Source of the DNA: Ga0077527 sp021300125 | GTDB lineage: Bacteria > Pseudomonadota > Gammaproteobacteria > Burkholderiales > SG8-41 | DNA length: 6,044 nucleotides | Reading direction: 5' to 3' | Assembly: GCA_046339595.1 (NCBI GenBank) | Contig: JBKDUF010000060.1 | Location: 1-6,044 of the forward strand | Shown: piece by piece, positions 1 through 3,345 of the stretch | Layout of the letters: each line of letters starts with the position of its first letter | How positions within the stretch are numbered: the first letter of the stretch is position 1 | Notes under the pieces: model-generated | Databases searched by the model: none | Told to the model about the DNA's origin: nothing | Seen by the model: the letters and a program-made list of their open reading frames with translations, nothing else | Made by a program: the position numbers and the translations under genes

Positions 1-420
1 GCGTTCCACCGCATGTACGATGACGCCGGCGTTTTCCAGCGCCGCGGCGGTGCTGCCGCCCATCGGCACCTGCCAGGGATTGAATTCGCCCCAGACGCCG
101 CGCATGGTCACGATCATCAGCAGCGGCAGGCGGCATTCCTCGAACATGGACAGCATGTTGATGCAGTTGCCCACCCCGCTGGACTGCATCAGCAGCACGC
201 CCCGGGCGCCGCCCATCCATGCGCCGGCGAGCATGGCCACACCTTCCTCCTCGGTGGTGAGGGATACCGCTCGCATCGCCTTGTCGGCATGGCAGCGGTT
301 GATCAGCTTGGCGTGGCCGGCATCCGGCACATAGGCCACCTGGGTCACGCCGGCGGCTTTGAGCACATCGTAGATCTCGTCCGGCCACACGGTGGCGCGG
401 GTCTGCTGGTCGGTTTGCAC
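1..420 (-). CDS. Thiamine-diphosphate-binding protein, sulfopyruvate/phosphonopyruvate decarboxylase alpha-like (3' end outside window)
   Basis: The 140 visible residues form the N-terminal pyrimidine-binding (PYR) domain of a thiamine-diphosphate (ThDP) enzyme. The segment TTEEEGVAMLAGAW (55-68) carries the acidic cluster expected for the glutamate that activates the ThDP aminopyrimidine. It is followed by LLMQSSGVGNCINML (76-90) and by RLPLLMIVTMRG (97-108) and WQVPMGGST (116-124). This order is typical of the alpha subunits of two-subunit 2-oxo acid decarboxylases such as sulfopyruvate decarboxylase (ComD) and of phosphonopyruvate decarboxylases. The enzyme is probably cytosolic and would need a PP-domain partner, expected beyond position 1. 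The start is GTG at 420, preceded by AGAGGAG (complement of 426-432) at a 5-nt gap; an in-frame upstream alternative is not apparent. It is divergent from the acyl-CoA dehydrogenase gene. The family call is fairly secure, but the substrate is not determined; a fused acetolactate-synthase-like enzyme is less likely given the motif wording. Confidence 0.8.
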   Translation of the reverse strand, partial: MQTDQQTRATVWPDEIYDVLKAAGVTQVAYVPDAGHAKLINRCHADKAMRAVSLTTEEEGVAMLAGAWMGGARGVLLMQSSGVGNCINMLSMFEECRLPLLMIVTMRGVWGEFNPWQVPMGGSTAAALENAGVIVHAVER

Positions 421-446
421 GGGGGCTCCTCTGGAATCGAGACGAA

Positions 447-475
447 AGTGTAGACGAGAGCCTGTCTGCCTCCAA
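447..475 (-). promoter_or_regulatory. Putative sigma-70 promoter for the ThDP enzyme gene
   Basis: On the minus strand, TTGGAG (complement of 470-475) and TACACT (complement of 447-452) are separated by exactly 17 bp. Transcription would begin near 440, giving a leader of about 20 nt that contains the AGAGGAG ribosome-binding site. The hexamers only partly match consensus (4 of 6 at -10), so this is a suggestion from spacing and position. Confidence 0.35.
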
Positions 476-494
476 TGGGCAAAACCCTGCGGTT

Positions 495-500
495 TATAAT
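495..500 (+). promoter_or_regulatory. Putative -10 box of the acyl-CoA dehydrogenase promoter
   Basis: A perfect TATAAT lies 24-33 bp upstream of the two possible start codons, so the leader would be short. No good -35 box stands 16-18 bp upstream (the region reads tccaatgg). That same stretch overlaps the proposed -35 of the divergent promoter, so the two promoters may compete or need an activator. A small AAACC-ctgc-GGTTT inverted repeat (482-495) abuts the box. Confidence 0.4.
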
Positions 501-524
501 CAGAATCCCGCAAATTCCCACCAT

Positions 525-1700
525 GTGAATCCCATGCTGTCCATTCCCCAGTCCACCGACTACACCGACCTGCGCGACGGCGTGCGTGCCGTGTGCAACC
601 AGTTCGACAGCGCCTACTGGCAGCAGGTTGATGACGTGCGCGGCTATCCCGAGGCCTTTGTCCAGGCGCTGACCGAGGCCGGCTGGCTGTCGGCGCTGAT
701 CCCCGAGGAATTCGGCGGCTCCGGCCTGAGCCTCACCGAAGCCTCGATCATCATGGAAGAGATTAATCGCAGCGGCGGCAACTCTGGCGCCTGCCACGGC
801 CAGATGTACAACATGGGCACGCTGCTGCGTCACGGCTCCGACGAGCAGAAGAAAAAATACCTGCCCAAGATCGCCACTGGCGAGCTCCGTTTGCAGTCGA
901 TGGGCGTCACCGAACCCACCGCCGGCACCGACACCACCAAGATCAAGACCGTCGCCGTCAAAAAAGGCGACAAGTACGTGGTCAACGGCCAGAAGGTGTG
1001 GATCTCGCGCATCCAGCATTCCGAACTGATGATCCTGCTCGCGCGCACCACGCCGCTGGACCAGGTCAAGAAAAAATCCGAGGGCATGTCGATTTTCATC
1101 GTCGATCTGCGCGAGGCCATCGGCAAGGGCCTGGAAGTGAAGCCGATCCGCAACATGGTCAACCACGAAACGAATCAACTCTTCATCGACAACCTCGAAG
1201 TGCCGGCCGAGAACCTGATCGGCGAGGAAGGCCAAGGCTTCAAATACATCCTCGACGGCCTCAACGCCGAGCGCATCCTGATCGCTGCCGAATGCATCGG
1301 CGATGGCTACTGGTTCATCGACCGCGCGACGAAGTATGCGAAAGAGCGCGTCGTCTTCGACCGCCCCATCGGCCAGAACCAGGGCGTGCAGTTCCCGATT
1401 GCCAAGGCCTACGTCAACATCGAAGCCGCCAACCTGATGCGCTACAAGGCCGCCGCGCTGTTCGATGCCAAACAACCCTGCGGCGCAGAAGCCAACATGG
1501 CCAAGCTGCTTGCGGCGGATTCATCCTGGGAAGCCGCCAACGCCTGCCTACAGACCCACGGCGGCTTCGGCTTCGCCGCTGAATACGACGTCGAGCGCAA
1601 GTTCCGCGAGACGCGGCTGTATCAGGTGGCGCCGATTTCGACCAATCTGATCCTGTCGTTTGTCGGTGAGCATATTCTCGGGATGCCGAGGTCGTTCTGA
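525..1700 (+). CDS. Acyl-CoA dehydrogenase family flavoprotein
   Basis: This is a full-length (391 aa) FAD-dependent acyl-CoA dehydrogenase, which would oxidise an acyl-CoA to the 2,3-enoyl-CoA and pass electrons to electron-transfer flavoprotein in the cytosol. The family layout is complete: N-terminal helical domain (about 10-120), the middle beta domain with MGVTEPTAGTD (126-136, the FAD/substrate motif) and KVWIS (157-161), and a C-terminal helical domain with AKERVVFDRPIGQNQGVQ (272-289) and QTHGGFGFAAEYDVER (343-358). The usual MCAD-type catalytic Glu near the C-terminus is not seen: the segment reads RLYQVAPIST (364-373), with Gln367 where a Glu would be expected. Instead Glu249 in NAERILIAAECIG (247-259) sits where isovaleryl-CoA and long-chain dehydrogenases carry their base. 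Numbering assumes GTG at 525; ATG at 534 is equally possible, and neither has a clear Shine-Dalgarno. The substrate is unknown. Confidence 0.92.
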   Translation: MNPMLSIPQSTDYTDLRDGVRAVCNQFDSAYWQQVDDVRGYPEAFVQALTEAGWLSALIPEEFGGSGLSLTEASIIMEEINRSGGNSGACHGQMYNMGTLLRHGSDEQKKKYLPKIATGELRLQSMGVTEPTAGTDTTKIKTVAVKKGDKYVVNGQKVWISRIQHSELMILLARTTPLDQVKKKSEGMSIFIVDLREAIGKGLEVKPIRNMVNHETNQLFIDNLEVPAENLIGEEGQGFKYILDGLNAERILIAAECIGDGYWFIDRATKYAKERVVFDRPIGQNQGVQFPIAKAYVNIEAANLMRYKAAALFDAKQPCGAEANMAKLLAADSSWEAANACLQTHGGFGFAAEYDVERKFRETRLYQVAPISTNLILSFVGEHILGMPRSF

Positions 1701-1718
1701 TTTACCGGCGAATCGCAA

Positions 1719-1748
1719 TAGGCAATCAGACGCTTGCCTAACAGGCAA
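1719..1748. repeat. Mutually exclusive hairpin arms TAGGCAA / TTGCCTA / AGGCAA
   Basis: TAGGCAA (1719-1725) is complementary to TTGCCTA (1734-1740), giving a 7-bp stem with an 8-nt loop. The TTGCCT of the middle arm (1734-1739) can instead pair with AGGCAA (1743-1748), giving a 6-bp stem with a 3-nt loop. The set begins 19 nt after the dehydrogenase stop codon. No T-tract follows, so it is more likely an mRNA 3'-end stabilising structure or repeat remnant than an intrinsic terminator. Confidence 0.5.
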
Positions 1749-1794
1749 TTGGACGGCGCCGTAATGGGCAATCAGCCGATACCAATTTGTGGAG

Positions 1795-1817
1795 TCTGGC
1801 GTTTTGAGCCAGGTTTT
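1795..1817 (+). terminator. Possible intrinsic terminator of the acyl-CoA dehydrogenase gene
   Basis: CTGGC (1796-1800) and GCCAG (1808-1812) form a 5-bp GC-rich stem, extendable by a U-G wobble, around a 7-nt loop, followed directly by GTTTTATC. It lies about 95 nt beyond the dehydrogenase stop codon. The stem is short and the T-tract is only four bases, so strength is doubtful. Confidence 0.4.
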
Positions 1818-1824
1818 ATCCCCC

Positions 1825-1846
1825 CTCCCCAAATGCTTTTGTGGAG
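1825..1846. repeat. Imperfect hairpin CTCCCCAAA / TTTGTGGAG
   Basis: The arms 1825-1833 and 1838-1846 pair at eight of nine positions (one C-T mismatch) around a 4-nt loop. Such CCCCTCCCC-plus-complement hairpins resemble dispersed intergenic repeats of GC-rich bacteria. It could also act as a second, weaker transcription barrier behind the hairpin at 1795-1817. Whether it is repeated in the genome cannot be seen here. Confidence 0.4.
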
Positions 1847-1880
1847 AGGCTAGGGTCATGGGAACACTTGGAGCGAAGCA

Positions 1881-1917
1881 GAGGGGAAGCCACAGTGGCA
1901 CAGGCCAACTGCCCCTC
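1881..1917. repeat. Nested inverted repeat (GAGGGG/CCCCTC around GCCAC/GTGGC)
   Basis: GAGGGG (1881-1886) pairs with CCCCTC (1912-1917), and inside it GCCAC (1889-1893) and GTGGC (1895-1899) form a perfect near-palindrome with a one-base centre. This centre is too tight for a full hairpin loop, so the inner element may be a protein-binding palindrome instead. The role is unknown. Confidence 0.35.
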
Positions 1918-1979
1918 CCGCCTGTTATTCGCCATTCGCGAATGTAAAAATGTAAAATAATTCAGTAAAAACAAGTACT

Positions 1980-2014
1980 TATAATTAATTATCGAGGGCT
2001 GCCGAAACTATAAT
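1980..2014 (+). promoter_or_regulatory. Twin TATAAT hexamers in the AT-rich leader of the ORF6N gene
   Basis: Perfect TATAAT hexamers occur at 1980-1985 and 2009-2014, 29 bp apart, in the most AT-rich part of the spacer. The second overlaps the left arm of the perfect hairpin that begins at 2011. No convincing -35 box is present for either, and AT-rich DNA yields such hexamers by chance. If used, the leader to the ORF6N start codon would be about 170-200 nt and would contain the hairpins listed below. Confidence 0.3.
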
Positions 2015-2039
2015 AAGGAAGCAATGGGCTTCCTTATTA
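2011..2039. repeat. Perfect 12-bp inverted repeat (hairpin)
   Basis: TAATAAGGAAGC (2011-2022) and GCTTCCTTATTA (2028-2039) are exact reverse complements around the 5-nt loop AATGG. The layout, A-rich then GC core then T-rich, would suit a bidirectional terminator or attenuator. The overlap with a TATAAT at 2009-2014 would equally suit an operator. It is about 150 bp upstream of the ORF6N start. Confidence 0.7.
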
Positions 2040-2047
2040 AAGCCTGA

Positions 2048-2096
2048 CTATCGTATAGCGCCTATGCGGGCGGGCAGGGCCGTCAATTTACGATAG
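2048..2096. repeat. Spaced 8-bp inverted repeat CTATCGTA / TACGATAG
   Basis: The arms at 2048-2055 and 2089-2096 are exact reverse complements separated by 33 nt. The interval includes a minor ATAG-cgc-CTAT element (2055-2065). In RNA this would close a larger stem-loop located directly between the hairpins at 2011-2039 and 2095-2142. Confidence 0.45.
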
Positions 2097-2142
2097 GCCC
2101 GAATCGTAAAATAACGCGACGTCTTATTTTAAGTTCGGGTCT
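2095..2142. repeat. Long imperfect inverted repeat upstream of the ORF6N gene
   Basis: The left arm (2095-2114) has CCCGAA (2098-2103) and TAAAATAA (2107-2114). The right arm (2124-2142) has TTATTTTA (2124-2131) and TTCGGG (2134-2139). Both blocks pair perfectly, separated by a 3/2-nt internal loop, with a 9-nt apical loop (2115-2123). Flanking AG/CT bases extend the match. It ends about 46 bp before the ORF6N start codon, so it would sit in the 5' untranslated region if transcription starts upstream. Confidence 0.65.
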
Positions 2143-2188
2143 GCGCGCGTCCTCACGACAGCCCTGCTGAAGACTGGAAAAACTGACC

Positions 2189-2803
2189 ATGCCCAAAAAA
2201 GCGACTGCCAAAACCAGCCAGATACCCAAACCAGAAAGCCTAGCTGCTCTGGTGCACGCGATCCGGGGTGAGAAAGTGCTGCTCGATGCTGACTTGGCGG
2301 TGCTTTATGGTGTTGAAACCAGGGTGCTGAATCAGGCAGTCAAACGTAATCTTGGCCGTTTTCCCGAAGATTTCATGTTTCAGCTCACGATCAAAGAATG
2401 GGAAAACTTGAAAAGCCAGATTGGAAGCTCAAGTTCGGCTTCAGCGATGCGATCACAATCTGTGATCGCATCCGGAGGGAAAGCGGGTATCCGGTCACAA
2501 ACTGTGATCGCATCCCGGCGCAATGTCAGTGCCTTACCCTACGCCTTTACCGAGCAGGGCGTCGCCATGCTCTCCAGCGTGCTGCGCTCCCCCCGCGCAG
2601 TCGAGGTCAACATTGCCATCATGCGCACCTTCGTCCAGCTGCGCCGCCTGATGGATTCCAATCGTGATCTGGCCCGCAAGATCGAGGCGATGGAAAAACG
2701 CTACGACGAGCAATTCGCCATCGTATTTGAGGCGATCAAGAAGCTGATTGCGGAAGACGATGCAAGCAAGGCGCGGCCCAAACGGCGGATCGGCTTTTTG
2801 TGA
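2189..2803 (+). CDS. ORF6N-domain DNA-binding protein with an internal duplicated insertion
   Basis: The 204-aa protein carries an ORF6N domain (related to phage KilA-N/Bro-type DNA-binding regions). Diagnostic segments are IRGEKVLLDADLAVLYGVET (25-44), VKRNLGRFPEDFMFQLT (51-67) and PYAFTEQGVAMLSSVLRS (117-134), followed by EVNIAIMRTFVQLR (139-152). Residues 155-190 look like a coiled coil, and the tail RPKRRIGFL is a usual end for this family. Between LKSQIGSS and PYAFTEQGVAM, where relatives typically have a short loop, there is an extra stretch of about 30 residues: MRSQSVIASGGKAG (87-100) followed by IRSQTVIASRRNVS (101-114), a direct duplication also visible in the DNA. The start is ATG at 2189 with only a weak ribosome-binding site (tgga). 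Such genes are common as accessory or regulatory companions in type I restriction-modification loci and prophages. A role as regulator is inference; the molecular function of the family is poorly defined. Confidence 0.88.
   Translation: MPKKATAKTSQIPKPESLAALVHAIRGEKVLLDADLAVLYGVETRVLNQAVKRNLGRFPEDFMFQLTIKEWENLKSQIGSSSSASAMRSQSVIASGGKAGIRSQTVIASRRNVSALPYAFTEQGVAMLSSVLRSPRAVEVNIAIMRTFVQLRRLMDSNRDLARKIEAMEKRYDEQFAIVFEAIKKLIAEDDASKARPKRRIGFL
2446..2515. repeat. Palindrome-bearing direct repeat inside the ORF6N gene
   Basis: GATGCGATCACA (2446-2457) and TGTGATCGCATC (2461-2472) form a perfect 12+12 bp inverted repeat with the 3-nt centre ATC. A second, degenerate copy follows exactly 42 bp (14 codons) later: 2447-2473 and 2489-2515 are identical at 24 of 27 positions. 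The right arm TGTGATCGCATCC is fully conserved in the second copy, while its left arm has decayed (9 of 12). The period keeps the reading frame, so the repeat adds residues rather than breaking the gene. Confidence 0.85.
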
Positions 2804-2817
2804 CGGATGCCGGTCGT

Positions 2818-2833
2818 GTAGATCACGATCTAC
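2818..2833. repeat. 16-bp palindrome GTAGATC-AC-GATCTAC just after the ORF6N gene
   Basis: Arms of 7 bp at 2818-2824 and 2827-2833 are exact reverse complements. In RNA it can form a 6-bp stem with a CACG loop; TCTTTT occurs about 8 nt later, which is too far for a standard terminator. It starts 15 bp after the ORF6N stop codon. It may be a weak terminator or a binding site. Confidence 0.45.
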
Positions 2834-2912
2834 TCGCATGTCTTTTGCCGGACTCCGTATCGCCATGGCGGCGCGGCATTGTAGAAAATTATTTATAAAC
2901 AATAGGTTATGG

Positions 2913-2931
2913 ATGTTCCCAATGGGAACAT
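2913..2931. promoter_or_regulatory. 19-bp palindromic putative operator upstream of the DUF4258/methylase operon
   Basis: ATGTTCCC (2913-2920) and GGGAACAT (2924-2931) are exact reverse complements around AAT. The two-fold symmetry and length are typical of a site for a dimeric helix-turn-helix repressor or controller protein. It ends 28 bp upstream of the -35 hexamer at 2960, a position compatible with activation or with repression by bending or looping. No second copy is seen in this window. The cognate protein is unknown; the ORF6N protein immediately upstream is one candidate. Confidence 0.6.
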
Positions 2932-2959
2932 GCTGCCTATTTGTCGATAAAGCAGGGTA

Positions 2960-2989
2960 TTGACAAAATAATCTTGTTTGTACTATATT
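2960..2989 (+). promoter_or_regulatory. Sigma-70-like promoter of the DUF4258-methylase operon
   Basis: A consensus -35 TTGACA (2960-2965) is followed 18 bp later by TATATT (2984-2989); TACTAT (2981-2986) with a 15-bp spacer is a poorer alternative. The surrounding sequence is AT-rich. Transcription would start near 2996, leaving about 23 nt to the start codon at 3019. This is the strongest promoter candidate in the window and would drive the three overlapping genes downstream. Confidence 0.65.
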
Positions 2990-3008
2990 GCGCTACATCA
3001 AGACGAAA

Positions 3009-3013
3009 GAGGT
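3009..3013 (+). promoter_or_regulatory. Ribosome-binding site deciding the DUF4258 gene start
   Basis: GAGGT within AAAGAGGT ends 5 nt before ATG 3019. It supports this start over the in-frame ATG at 2941, which lies upstream of the proposed promoter and has no such site. Confidence 0.65.
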
Positions 3014-3018
3014 GCGCA

Positions 3019-3345
3019 ATGATCTCAAACACGCATTACGAATCCAAATCCCGGAAGAAGATTGAGTTGAGCAAGCATGCTGGCAAACGCACGCAGCAGC
3101 GGGCTATCCCCCAAGACTGCATTCCTTTGATTCTTGCCTATGGTGAGCGCAGCTTTGATGGCAATGGCGCAGTGCGTTACTTGTTGACCAAGCAATCGAT
3201 GGCGGTGATTGGTCGAGTCATGGGGCGGAGCGCCAGGTTCGATGCCATGGTGGGCAGGTATGTTGTGGTCGACGCCACGGACGAGAGCAAGGTCATCACG
3301 GTCGCCCATCTTCACGCCTCAACCAAGCAAAGAGATCACAAATGA
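3019..3345 (+). CDS. DUF4258-like small protein
   Basis: The 108-aa product has the general pattern of DUF4258 proteins: a basic stretch leading into LSKHAGKRTQQRAIP (17-31), then a helix with LILAYGE (37-43), a strand RYLLT (53-57), and a C-terminal pair of strands GRYVVVDATDESKVITVAHLH (79-99). The conserved features seen are the His20-Ala, the R-x-x-Q-R-x-I/G-like segment (24-30) and the late V-I-T. The biochemical function of the family is not established; its size and fold pattern recall small RelE-like or BrnT-like proteins, but no catalytic set can be named. No signal peptide or membrane segment is present. The stop codon overlaps the next start (ATGA at 3342-3345), so translation is probably coupled to the pseudo-methylase gene. 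It could be an accessory or control protein of the modification system, or a stand-alone toxin-like gene; neither is shown. Confidence 0.72.
   Translation: MISNTHYESKSRKKIELSKHAGKRTQQRAIPQDCIPLILAYGERSFDGNGAVRYLLTKQSMAVIGRVMGRSARFDAMVGRYVVVDATDESKVITVAHLHASTKQRDHK

Larger units (their letters stand above)
1701..2188. other. Gene-free, inverted-repeat-rich spacer
   Basis: I see no credible gene or tRNA/rRNA in these 488 bases on either strand. The first part (to about 1930) is GC-rich and has poly-C/poly-G blocks such as ccccctcccc (1821-1830), which can pair with the gagggg at 1881-1886. The part from about 1940 to 2015 is distinctly AT-rich. Inverted repeats are dense throughout and are listed separately. 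A short direct repeat, GGCAATCAG, occurs at 1721-1729 and 1767-1775. This spacer separates housekeeping-type metabolism from the accessory block, so it may include the left junction of an inserted island, though I find no clear attachment site or target duplication. Confidence 0.6.

Noticed and set aside
13..453. Open frames on the plus strand at the left edge
   Set aside because: They lie opposite the ThDP-binding protein, whose motifs are clear on the minus strand; the plus-strand translations are His/Gly/Ala-rich without motifs.
345..1475. Long (376-codon) open frame on the minus strand opposite the acyl-CoA dehydrogenase
   Set aside because: Its translation is low-complexity (rich in H, D, G, V, A) with no recognisable domain. 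It is the antisense shadow of a GC-rich real gene, and its end covers the true ThDP gene in a different frame.
998..1582. Plus-strand 194-codon frame inside the dehydrogenase gene
   Set aside because: Arg/Pro-rich out-of-frame translation fully contained in a well-supported gene.
2446..2472. CRP-like binding site
   Set aside because: CRP sites read TGTGA-N6-TCACA. Here the half-sites are in the reverse order (TCACA-N3-TGTGA) and the site lies inside a coding region.
2446..2530. CRISPR-like array
   Set aside because: There are only two copies, with a 42-bp period that keeps the reading frame and a spacer that is itself partly repeated; no further units exist.
2861..2870. Palindrome CGCCATGGCG
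   Set aside because: A 10-bp GC-rich palindrome is expected by chance in DNA of this composition, and it has no positional link to a promoter or gene end.
2748..2963. 71-codon plus-strand frame spanning the end of the ORF6N gene and the gap after it
   Set aside because: It begins inside the ORF6N gene in another frame, has no recognisable motif, and would read through the palindrome and operator region.
2941..3018. Upstream in-frame ATG extending the DUF4258 protein by 26 residues
   Set aside because: The added codons cover the TTGACA/TATATT promoter and there is no ribosome-binding site, whereas ATG 3019 has GAGGT at good spacing.
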